A DNA stretch of 35,490 nt from Polyangiaceae bacterium (GTDB lineage Bacteria > Myxococcota_A > Polyangia > Nannocystales > Nannocystaceae). Location: contig JALSIN010000008.1 in assembly GCA_026989935.1 (NCBI GenBank), positions 1 through 35,490 on the forward strand. Direction: 5' to 3'. Positions within the stretch are counted from its first letter, which is position 1, and every line of letters starts with the position of its first letter. The translations under genes and the position numbers were made by a program. Positions 7,689-15,600 of the stretch are shown here, piece after piece. The notes beneath the pieces were generated by a model. It had not been told where the DNA came from. It searched no databases and saw nothing but the letters and a program-made list of their open reading frames with translations.

Positions 7689-7988
7689 ATGAAGCTCAGC
7701 AGCACGCTCGTCATCACCGCGATCGCCGCTCTCACCCTTGGTCCCGCCGGCTGTGACAACAAGAAGAAGGCCGACGAGAAGAAGGCCGACACCAAGACGG
7801 AGCAGAAGAAGGAGGCCAAGAAGGAGGAGAAGAAGGCCGAGGCCCCCAAGCCCCCGGCTCCTCCGGCCCCGCCGGCCGCTCCCGCCGGTGACGCCAAGGC
7901 GGGTGACGCCAAGGCGGGCGATGCCCCGGCCGGTGACGCCAAGGCGGGCGACGCCAAGGCGGGCGACGCCAAGGCCGGCGCGCACTAG
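7689..7988 (+). CDS. Small Lys-rich/Pro-rich lipoprotein with GDAKA repeats (99 aa)
   Basis: An exported, probably lipid-anchored protein of unknown function. Residues 1-22 form a signal peptide with Lys2, a hydrophobic core and LGPAGC, with Cys22 as the likely acylated residue. Pro at -3 makes this a non-standard lipobox. Next comes a strongly charged Lys/Glu segment of about 30 residues (KKKADEKKADTK and similar), then AP-rich sequence, then six five-residue repeats, GDAKA five times and GDAPA once, ending in GAH. The Lys/Ala/Glu part could form a helix reaching into the periplasm or contacting peptidoglycan, by loose analogy with small Lys-rich lipoproteins; that is speculation. It has a strong ribosome binding site, its own promoter candidate and a strong terminator, so it is a highly expressed single-gene unit. 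The repeats could vary in number between strains. Confidence 0.8.
   Translation: MKLSSTLVITAIAALTLGPAGCDNKKKADEKKADTKTEQKKEAKKEEKKAEAPKPPAPPAPPAAPAGDAKAGDAKAGDAPAGDAKAGDAKAGDAKAGAH
7887..7976 (+). repeat. Six 15-bp coding repeats (GDAKA)
   Basis: Six consecutive 15-bp units encode GDAKA, GDAKA, GDAPA, GDAKA, GDAKA, GDAKA at the C-terminus of the lipoprotein. The unit length keeps the frame, so copy-number changes would lengthen or shorten the tail without truncating it. Confidence 0.9.
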
Positions 7989-8035
7989 GTTGCGCCGCAT
8001 GTGTTGGTTCGGTTCCGTCCGGGCCGCACGAACCG

Positions 8036-8069
8036 AGGACGGGGTTCCGACCGGGACCCCGTCCTTTTT
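8036..8069 (+). terminator. Intrinsic terminator after the repeat lipoprotein
   Basis: AGGACGGGGT at 8036-8045 pairs perfectly with ACCCCGTCCT at 8056-8065, extended by a T-G and a C-G pair around a six-base loop. It is followed by a T run at 8065-8069. It sits 48 bp after the lipoprotein stop and before rph, and is the best rho-independent terminator in the window. Confidence 0.9.
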
Positions 8070-8103
8070 GTGTGCGCTGGGCGCCTCGCGTGTGGGGATC
8101 TGT

Positions 8104-8109
8104 TAGCGT
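8104..8109 (+). promoter_or_regulatory. Candidate -10 hexamer for rph (leaderless type)
   Basis: TAGCGT ends eight bases before the rph ATG at 8118, and only pyrimidine-rich CCCGTCCC lies between. There is no Shine-Dalgarno sequence. The preceding terminator means rph needs its own promoter in the 48 bp available. Confidence 0.5.
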
Positions 8110-8117
8110 CCCGTCCC

Positions 8118-8837
8118 ATGCGCTCCGACGGTCGCGCCCACGATGAGCTTCGCCCGTTTTCCCTCGAACCCGACTTCATCCGTGGGGCTCTAGGCTCCGT
8201 CCTGGTCACGGCCGGCCGCACACGGGTGATCTGCACGGCGAGCCTCGAAGAGAGGACACCGAGCTGGCTCGAAGACGGGGGCTGGGTCACCGCCGAGTAC
8301 GCCATGCTGCCGGGCGCCACGAGCCCCCGCGGTCAGCGCAAGGCGGGTGGGCGCGCCAAGGAGATCCAACGCCTCATCGGTCGATCGCTGCGGGCCGCGG
8401 TCGATCTGTCGCGTCTGGCTCGCGCCGACGGCACTGGCCTGTCGTTCATCGTGGACTGCGACGTCATCGAGGCGGATGGCGGCACACGGACCGCATCGAT
8501 CACCGGTGGCTTCGTGGCGCTCGAGCGTGCCCTCGTGCGCCTTTGGGAGGCCGGTGAGATTGAGCGGATCCCGCTGCTTGGGCAGGTGGCCGCGGTCAGT
8601 GTAGGGATCGTCGGGGATCCTCCGGTCGAGGTCCTCGATCTGCCCTACGAGGAGGACGCGCGGGCCGTCGTGGACCTGAACGTGGTCCGGCGGGACGACG
8701 CTTACGTCGAGATCCAGGGCACCGGGGAGCAAGGCACGTTCGGACGCGACCAACTCGCCGCCATGCTCGATCTCGCCGACGCAGGGATCGCGCGCTTGCA
8801 GGCCGAGCAGCGACGGGCCATGTTGCCGCTGCCGTGA
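8118..8837 (+). CDS. rph: Ribonuclease PH
   Basis: Phosphate-dependent 3'-5' exoribonuclease that trims tRNA 3' ends. The 239-residue length equals the family norm. Diagnostic segments are the N-terminal MRSDGRAHDELRP, RTRVICTASLEE, the GGWVTAEYAMLPGAT block followed by the basic R-rich region, GRSLRAAVDL, and IDCDVIEADGGTRTASITGG-like sequence near residues 110-130 (here beginning VDCDVIEADGG). ATG 8118 gives the canonical N-terminus; the longer open frame upstream crosses the terminator. It is the first gene of a run of four, each overlapping the next by four bases. rph-rdgB adjacency is common in bacteria. Confidence 0.97.
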   Translation: MRSDGRAHDELRPFSLEPDFIRGALGSVLVTAGRTRVICTASLEERTPSWLEDGGWVTAEYAMLPGATSPRGQRKAGGRAKEIQRLIGRSLRAAVDLSRLARADGTGLSFIVDCDVIEADGGTRTASITGGFVALERALVRLWEAGEIERIPLLGQVAAVSVGIVGDPPVEVLDLPYEEDARAVVDLNVVRRDDAYVEIQGTGEQGTFGRDQLAAMLDLADAGIARLQAEQRRAMLPLP

Positions 8838-9478
8838 TCCCCGTCGTCCTGGCATCGTCGAACCCTCACAAGATCGAGGAACTACAGCGGGTGCTCGCGT
8901 CCGCGGGACTGCCGTGTTCCGTGACGACCACCGCATCGTTCGGTCGTCCGCCGGCCGTGCCGGAGACCGGCGCCACGTTCGTCGAGAACGCACGCCGGAA
9001 GGCCGAGGGATATGACGCCTGGCTAGCGGACATGGGGGCGCCGGCGCGACGCCTCGTGTTGGCCGACGACTCCGGGATCTGCGTGGACGCTTTGGGTGGC
9101 GCCCCGGGGGTTCGGTCGGCCCGTTTCGCCGGCGAGGGCGCGACGGACGCCGACAACAACCGGGCCCTCGTCCGTGCGCTCTCGGCCGCCGGGGTGGATC
9201 GGTCGCCTGCCCACTACGCGTGTGTCATCGCGTTGTTGGACCGCGCCCCTGGGCGCGTCCCGACCTGCCGGACCTTCGAGGGACGATGGCCCGTCGAGGT
9301 CCGCGCGCAGCCCCGGGGCACAGGCGGCTTCGGCTATGATCCGCACGCCTATCTGCCCGACGGGCGCACCGTTGCGCAGCTCCCGTCTGAGGACAAGGAC
9401 CGGTTGTCGCACCGCGGCCAGGCGTTGCGTGCGCTCGTGGCGTACCTTTCGACCTCGTTGCCCCGCGAAAAGCGATGA
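8834..9478 (+). CDS. rdgB: XTP/dITP diphosphatase (RdgB/HAM1 family)
   Basis: Hydrolyses non-canonical purine nucleoside triphosphates (XTP, dITP, ITP) to monophosphates and so cleans the nucleotide pool. The 214-residue protein has the family start VVLASSNPHKIEEL (SxNxxK motif), VLADDSGICVDALGGAPGVR with the metal-binding acidic residues, SARFAGEGATDADNN, GTGGFGYDPHAYLPDG, and the C-terminal SHRGQALRAL. The GTG start overlaps the rph stop as GTGA, indicating translational coupling. Its own stop overlaps the next start as ATGA. Confidence 0.96.
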   Translation: MIPVVLASSNPHKIEELQRVLASAGLPCSVTTTASFGRPPAVPETGATFVENARRKAEGYDAWLADMGAPARRLVLADDSGICVDALGGAPGVRSARFAGEGATDADNNRALVRALSAAGVDRSPAHYACVIALLDRAPGRVPTCRTFEGRWPVEVRAQPRGTGGFGYDPHAYLPDGRTVAQLPSEDKDRLSHRGQALRALVAYLSTSLPREKR

Positions 9479-10863
9479 ACGCGGACCGGTCATCGATGCA
9501 GGAAGCACCGGTCCTTGGGGGACTGCGGCCGGTGGCGAGCCTTTCTCCGCCGGCGCTTTCGGGCTGGGGGCAGCTCGGGGTACCCGGCCGTGAGCGGCTG
9601 GACGAGAACCTGGCCCGTGTGACGCGCGGAGCCGTCCTCACGCGCGGGCTCGGCCGCTCCTACGGCGACAGCGCGTTGCCGCCGCCATCGCACCGCGAGG
9701 TGGCCGGTACCCGTCTGGCGGATCGGATCCTTGCGTTCGATCCGGACACCGGTTGGATCCGTACGGAAGCCGGCGTCAGCCTCGGGACGCTGGTGTGGAC
9801 CTTCCTACCCCGGGGATTTTTCCCTCCGGTCACCCCCGGGACCCAGTTCGTCACGGTCGGCGGCGCCGTCGCTTCGGATGTGCACGGCAAGAACCACCAC
9901 GTGGCAGGATGCTTCGGTGAGCACGTGGCGTCGCTGCGCATCCGGGTGGCGGACGGCCGCGTCGTGGACTGCGGGCCGGATCGCCACCCCGACCTGTTCT
10001 ACGCCACCCTCGGCGGCATGGGGCTTACGGGCCACATCCTCGAAGTGACCTTCCGCATGGCAAAGATCCCGTCCGGGTGGGTGTTCCACGAGGCCGAACG
10101 CATCGCCGATGTGGAGACCTTCGTGGCACGCCTGCAGGAGGCAGCAGGGACGTGGCCGATGACGATGGGTTGGGTCGATTGCGCCACCCGCGGGCACGGG
10201 CTCGGACGGGGGATCCTGCAGCGCGGGCGCTGGTGCGAGCCGAGCGAGGCCCCGCCCGTGCCCCCGGCCCCCCTTCCGCGCCGGACCGTGCCCGTCCGGC
10301 TGCCGAACTGGGCCCTCAATCGCTGGACGACCCGGATCTTCAACGAACTCTACTATCGCAAACAGATCCCGCGCGCCACGTGGGGCGTGCTTCATCCCGA
10401 GCGGTTCTTCTATCCGCTCGATGCCCTGCGCAAATGGTACCGCTTGTATGGATCGCGCGGCTTCACCCAGTACCAGTGCGTGCTGCCGGACCGCGACGCC
10501 CCGGAGCGCGCGCGGCAGTTCTTGGAGGTGTTGACGAGCCGGCAGGGGGCCTCGCCCCTTTGCGTGATCAAGGATTGCGGGCCCCAGGGGCGGGGGATGC
10601 TCTCCTTTCCGATGAAGGGCATTTCCATCGCGGTAGATCTGTGGATGGACGAGCGCACGCAGGCCCTCGTGGACGCCCTCAACGAGTTCGTCATCGACGC
10701 CGGGGGGCGCATCTACTTGACGAAGGATGCGCTCACCCGACCCGAGCATTTCCGGGCCATGGAGCCGCGCCTTTCGTCCTTTCTGGCCGTGCGCCGCGCG
10801 TGGGACCCGACCCTGTCCATTCGCAGTCATCAGTCCGTCCGCCTCTTCGGAGATCCGCCATGA
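9475..10863 (+). CDS. dprE1: Decaprenylphosphoryl-beta-D-ribose 2'-oxidase-like flavoprotein (DprE1)
   Basis: With DprE2 it epimerises polyprenylphosphoryl-ribose to polyprenylphosphoryl-arabinose (DPA); DprE1 does the FAD-dependent oxidation to the 2'-keto intermediate. The 462-residue protein has GWG near residue 30, the FAD-binding RGLGRSYGD at 57-65, VTPGTQFVTVGGAVASD leading into HGKNHH (His137, matching the FAD-linked His132 of the mycobacterial enzyme), and a C-terminal half that aligns well from memory: LSFPMKGISIAVDLW, then GGRIYLTKDALTRPEHF with Lys417 matching active-site Lys418. The Cys387 position, target of benzothiazinones, is Ala386 here. The N-terminus is about 20 residues longer than the core. 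ATG overlaps the rdgB stop (ATGA). DprE1 versus a related oxidase is settled by the dprE2 and UbiA neighbours. Confidence 0.9.
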   Translation: MNADRSSMQEAPVLGGLRPVASLSPPALSGWGQLGVPGRERLDENLARVTRGAVLTRGLGRSYGDSALPPPSHREVAGTRLADRILAFDPDTGWIRTEAGVSLGTLVWTFLPRGFFPPVTPGTQFVTVGGAVASDVHGKNHHVAGCFGEHVASLRIRVADGRVVDCGPDRHPDLFYATLGGMGLTGHILEVTFRMAKIPSGWVFHEAERIADVETFVARLQEAAGTWPMTMGWVDCATRGHGLGRGILQRGRWCEPSEAPPVPPAPLPRRTVPVRLPNWALNRWTTRIFNELYYRKQIPRATWGVLHPERFFYPLDALRKWYRLYGSRGFTQYQCVLPDRDAPERARQFLEVLTSRQGASPLCVIKDCGPQGRGMLSFPMKGISIAVDLWMDERTQALVDALNEFVIDAGGRIYLTKDALTRPEHFRAMEPRLSSFLAVRRAWDPTLSIRSHQSVRLFGDPP

Positions 10864-11600
10864 ACGTCGTCCTGTTGGGAGCCACTCGCGGTATCGGGCG
10901 CGCCCTCGCGCGCCTGTACGCCGCTCGCAACGATCGCCTCGTGCTGATGGGCCGCGACCAAGCGGCGCTCGCCAGGAGCGCTGCAGATCTGGCGACCCGT
11001 ACTGGTGGGGGCGCGCCGGCGGCCGTTCCCTGCGACCTCGACGACCCCGCCGGTTTCCCGGAAGCCCTCGATCGCGCGTTCGAGGCGCTCGACGGGCGCG
11101 TGGACGCGTTCGTCGTCACGGCGGCATTGTTCGACACGCAGGATCACCTCGAAGACGACCTGGCGCGAGCGCATGCCCTTTTGCGGGTGGATTTCACGAA
11201 CACGGTGGTGCTTTGCGAGCACGTCCGCCGCCGGATGCTCGCCCAAGGGGGCGGCACGATCGCGGTGTTCTCGTCCGTGGCCGGCGATGCGCCGCGCAAG
11301 CCGGTGGCGATCTATGGCGCGGCGAAGGCGGGCCTTTCCCACTACCTGTCGTCGATGGACCTGCGGTATCGGGAAAAGGGCGTGCGGTTCGTGTGCGTCA
11401 AGCCGGGCTTCGTGCGCACGGGCATGACGGCCGGGCTTCCCGAACCGCCCTTTGCCGCCGACCCGGAGCCCGTTGCGGCGCGGGCGCTGGCGGCCATCGA
11501 CAAGGGCAGCCCCGTGGTCTATGCGCCTTCGATCTGGCGCCTGGTGATGCTCGTCATCCGGCACCTGCCCCGCTTCGTGATGTACCGGCTGGGCTTTTAG
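10860..11600 (+). CDS. dprE2: Decaprenylphosphoryl-2-keto-ribose reductase-like SDR (DprE2)
   Basis: NAD(P)H-dependent short-chain dehydrogenase, predicted to reduce the 2'-keto sugar made by DprE1 to polyprenylphosphoryl-arabinose. The 246 residues include the Rossmann motif GATRGIG (7-13), NNAG-region equivalent VTAAL (about 86-90), catalytic Ser139 in VFSSVAGD, and Tyr152/Lys156 in YGAAKAG. The C-terminus has a hydrophobic amphipathic tail (WRLVMLVIRHLPRFVMYRL), as in DprE2, which may hold it at the membrane. The start codon overlaps the dprE1 stop as ATGA. The stop is only four bases from the stop of the convergent UbiA-type gene. As a lone SDR its substrate would be uncertain; the position right after dprE1 makes DprE2 the best call. 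Confidence 0.88.
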   Translation: MNVVLLGATRGIGRALARLYAARNDRLVLMGRDQAALARSAADLATRTGGGAPAAVPCDLDDPAGFPEALDRAFEALDGRVDAFVVTAALFDTQDHLEDDLARAHALLRVDFTNTVVLCEHVRRRMLAQGGGTIAVFSSVAGDAPRKPVAIYGAAKAGLSHYLSSMDLRYREKGVRFVCVKPGFVRTGMTAGLPEPPFAADPEPVAARALAAIDKGSPVVYAPSIWRLVMLVIRHLPRFVMYRLGF

Positions 11601-11604
11601 GCCC

Positions 11605-12489
11605 TCATGCGCCAAGATCCCGGCTGGCGTAGAGGATGATCGCCACGAGCACCACGTAGACCGCCAGGTTCGCCATGAACAGGCGATCCTTGAGGATCTC
11701 CTCGGTGGGGCTTTCGGCCTCGTGGCGTGTGGTGACCAGGTGGATGAAGCGCAGGATGCCCACCAGGGGAAACGGCGTGGTCAACACGAGCAGCTTGGTT
11801 CCAAATGCCTGGATGGTGTGTTCGCTCATCGTGTAGGCGAGGTAGACCAGCACGGTCACCATGGCGAGGGACCACATGGTGATCCGTAGCGTTTGCAGGT
11901 CGTAGCGTGCGAGCACGGCGCGCTGGGCCTTCGCGTCGTCGGCGGTGGCGAGCTCGTGGGCGCGTTTGCCCACGGCGAGGAAGGTGGCGAGGAGGAACGT
12001 GCACGCGACCAGCCACGGCGAGGCGGGGACCCGGACGGCATAGGCCCCGGCGAGGACCCGCAGCATGAAGAACCCTGCGATGAGGAGCACGTCGAGGAAG
12101 GGGATCTGCTTCAGGTAGAGGCTGTAGGCGACGTTGAGGGACAGGTACGATGCAAGGACCGCCCCGAAGCGCGGTTCGAGGAGAAAGCCGAGCCCGACGC
12201 CCAGCGGCGTGATCACGACGAAGAAGGCCCACGCCACGGGGATCGGCAGGGCGCCCGAGGCGATGGGGCGGGCACGCTTTTTCGGATGGAGCCGGTCCTG
12301 GTGCACGTCGAGCAGGTCGTTGAGGACGTAGACGCAGCCCGATGCCAGGGAGAACAGGGCCATCGCCGCCAGGGTGCGCAGGACGGCGCCGAGGTCGCCA
12401 AACTGGAGCGCGAACAGCGGCGCCACGGCGACGAAGACGTTCTTGAACCACTGGCGCGGGCGGAGCGTCTTGATCAGTGCCTGGACCAC
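11605..12489 (-). CDS. UbiA-family decaprenyl-phosphate phosphoribosyltransferase (DPPR synthase)
   Basis: Integral membrane prenyltransferase-fold enzyme, predicted to transfer 5-phosphoribose from PRPP to polyprenyl phosphate, the step that supplies the DprE1/DprE2 pathway. The 294-residue product starts MVQALIKTLRPRQWFKN, typical of this subfamily. The first Asp-rich motif is NDLLDVHQDRLHP (57-69), followed by KKRARPIASG, the HPxKxxRPIASG signature of DPPR synthases. Further on are YSLYLKQIPFLD and LAVGKRAHEL, which also match. About eight to nine hydrophobic helices are present. GTG 12489 gives the canonical N-terminus. It is convergent with dprE2 with only four bases between stops, so expression of the pathway is split over two transcripts. 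The phosphatase acting between DPPR synthase and DprE1 is not in the window. Confidence 0.88.
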   Translation of the reverse strand: MVQALIKTLRPRQWFKNVFVAVAPLFALQFGDLGAVLRTLAAMALFSLASGCVYVLNDLLDVHQDRLHPKKRARPIASGALPIPVAWAFFVVITPLGVGLGFLLEPRFGAVLASYLSLNVAYSLYLKQIPFLDVLLIAGFFMLRVLAGAYAVRVPASPWLVACTFLLATFLAVGKRAHELATADDAKAQRAVLARYDLQTLRITMWSLAMVTVLVYLAYTMSEHTIQAFGTKLLVLTTPFPLVGILRFIHLVTTRHEAESPTEEILKDRLFMANLAVYVVLVAIILYASRDLGA

Positions 12490-12650
12490 GACGTTGCCGA
12501 CGGACTATGGCACGTGGCCCAAGAATGTTCCATCATCCGCCTCGCGTGGCCGATCCCACCGGCGATCGCGGTCGTTCGTGTCGGCATTCGCGCGCACGAC
12601 CGCCGGCACGACCGCGTCGCACTCGCGCGCCGCGGGGGCTGCTTTGGGCG

Positions 12651-15600
12651 GTGCGGCTGTTCGCCTGCCTGATGGGCCTCCTGGTGCCGGTGGTTTCGTG
12701 GGCCACGAAGAGCCCACGGCCCCCTCAGGCGTCCGAGCGCCTGTACGTCGTGGGCCGACACGATCCCGGTGCCGGGTACCCAGGGCGGTTCGAGCGCGCC
12801 TTCGCCGACCGCAAGAGGCGCCTTGCGCAGGCGCGTGGAGCGAACCCGGCCGCGGTGCTGCCGCTGCTCGCGGCGGTCGATCTCCTGTACGGCGAGATCG
12901 AGACCGAGCGCCTTGCCGCCTGGCTCGACGCGGTCGCCATTGGCCGCCGGCGACATCCCCTCGTGCGGGCGTTCGCAGCCTCGCAGCGCGCACGTCTCGA
13001 CGAGATGGCGGGTGATCCCCGCGCCGGTGCCAAGCGCCTGCGTTCGATCGGGTACGTGTTGGATTGGCTTTTTGTGGGCCCGTTCGAGTACGCCGGTACA
13101 GCCGATCTGGACGCACCACATCCCTGCCGCTCGGAGCCGTTTTCGTCCACGCGATCCTTCGAGGGGGCGGTGCCGGGCGAGCCCCTCGTCTGGCGCAGGT
13201 ACGACTACGAGGCCGCACCCGACGGCGGCTTCGTGGGCTTCGACGACTACCTTTCGCCGAACGAGAAGGTTTTCGCATGTGCCGTGACCTGGGTGCACCT
13301 CGACCGGGCCGAGGATGTGTCCTTCCGCCTGGGGACGGGCGGCGCTTACCGGCTGTTCGCCGGAGACCGGGAGATCGCCCGCGGGGACGTTCGGCGCCTG
13401 GCGCATCCCCTCCAGGACGTGGCGGCGGCGCGCCTTGCGGCCGGCTGGCATCGGCTCACGCTGCTCATCGCCAACGAACACGAGCCCTGGGGCTTTTACG
13501 TTCGGCTGGCCCGCCTCGACGGCGCCCCGGTCCCGGGCCTCGCCGTCGCGACGCATCCGCCGGACGACGGTCGGCTGGCCGAGGCGGCGCCTGCCGCTCG
13601 GGCGCCCGTGGCGTTGCGAGCGATCCTGCAGGCGCGGGCCGCCTCGGGCAAGGTCGGGGATGTGCTCGATCTCGCGGAGCTCGAGTGGCGGACCCACCCG
13701 TACGCCCGGGAGGACACGCGCACCGTGGATCGCCTGCGCCGTGTCGAACCCACCGCCGAGGATTTTCGGGCAAGCCGCCTGCGGGCCCACGTGGAGACCG
13801 ACGAATCGGTGCGGGCCCGGGTGCTGGAGCGCGCAGTGGAAGTGGGCCGCAAGGCCGGGGTGGGGCCGCGGATCGCACCCTTGCTGCTGGAACTCGCCTT
13901 CCGTGCCGAAGGACTCGGGCTTCGCGATGAGGCGAGGCGGTTGCTCGACGAGGCATTCGAGGCCGCGCCCGACGACGTCTACGTGGAACTTGCCCGCGTG
14001 GATGCCCTCGCGGAGAGCGGCTTCGAGCAGCAGGCTCTCGCCTGGTCTCTGGACGTACTCGACCGCTGGCCGAACTCGTCCATCGTGCGGCACGGGGCGG
14101 CGGCCCGGCTGGCTGCGGCGGGACGCAAAGTGAAGGCCATGGAGATCCTCGCGGGCGGACCGACGAGCGCGCCCGTCGAGAGGTCGCGCTACCTGGCGCT
14201 GGCGCTCGAAACGGGGCGTGTGGACGAGGCACTGTCACGGCTCTTGGCATGGACAGCGGCGGAACCCGGCCGGCCCCGTCTGTTCGTGCGCCTGGCGTGG
14301 ACGTACGACGCCGCAGGCCGACCGGACGACGCGTGGTCAGCCATGGGCCGCGCGCTCCAACTCGCTCCCCTCGACCCGGACCTGCACGCGGAAGCGGCCC
14401 GCATGGCGCTGCGACAGGGCCACAAGGCGGCGGCCATGGTCGAGTTGCGGCGTTCCATCGAGCTTCGCCCCCAGCAACCCGAGCTGCGCGAACTGCTTTC
14501 GGCGCTCGACGCCAACGCCCGCCGCGACACGTTTGCGCGCTATGGGCTTGACCTCGAACGCATCGCCCGGATGAAGATCCCCGCCCGCTGGGCGCGCCGC
14601 CCGGCGGTCGTGCTCGCCCGCCGCGTGGCGGTGGACGTCTACGACAACGGGCTCACCGAGCGACTCGACCACCGGATCGTGGCGATCCAAGACGACCGAG
14701 GCGCCCGCGAGCGCTCCGTCGTGAGCACCTACTACGATCCCTCGCTTTCCTACGTGGACGTGCGGCGTGCACGGGTACGGCACCGGGACGGGACCGTCGA
14801 GGACATGGGGCGGGTGCTCGTCACGTCGCTGTCCGAGGCCGGCTATCGCATGTACTACGACCGGCGTCGCGTGGACGTGGTGTTCGACCGACTCGAGCCC
14901 GGCGACGTGGTGGAGGTGGCGTTCGTGACCCACGACGTTGCGGCGCGAAACATGTTCGACACGTACTTCGGTGACCTCCAACCCGTTCAGGGGATCGATC
15001 CGATCCTGCGCTACGAGTACGTGGTCACGACGCCGCCGTCGTTACCGCTGATCTTCGATGCAAAGGACATCGAGCGCGGGCGCGACGGTGCTCGCCTCGT
15101 CGCTCGATACACACGTTCCAATCTCGCGCCCATCGATCCGGAGGCCCACATGCCAGGATGGACCGATGTGGCCGCGTATCTACACGCCAGCAGCTACGAG
15201 TCGTGGGACGACGTTGCGGATTGGTACTGGCGGCTCGTCCGAGACCAACTCGTCGCCGACGACCGTATCCGCGCCGCGGTCGCCGAGGCGGTGCGAGGGA
15301 TCGATCCGTCGGACGGTCTCGCCCGCATGGAGGCGATTTACGACTATGTGGTCCGCAATACGCGCTACGTGGGCCTCGAGTTCGGCATCCACGGTTACAA
15401 GCCCTATCCCACCACCGAGGTCTTCGCGCGCCGGTTCGGCGACTGCAAGGACAAGGCCGCGCTGCTCAAGGTGATGCTCGCCGAGGTGGGCATCGCGAGC
15501 CACATGGTGCTCGTGCGCACGCGGGATCTAGGTGGGATCGATGCGGCGCCGGCTTCTCTGGCGGTGTTCAACCACGCCATTGTGTACGTACCGACGTACG

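Noticed and set aside
12477-12650. N-terminal extension of the first DUF3857 protein
   Set aside because: The frame is open and has ATG codons, but the sequence is Arg/Pro-rich, overlaps the UbiA gene start and would bury the signal peptide. GTG 12651 is more plausible, though not proven.
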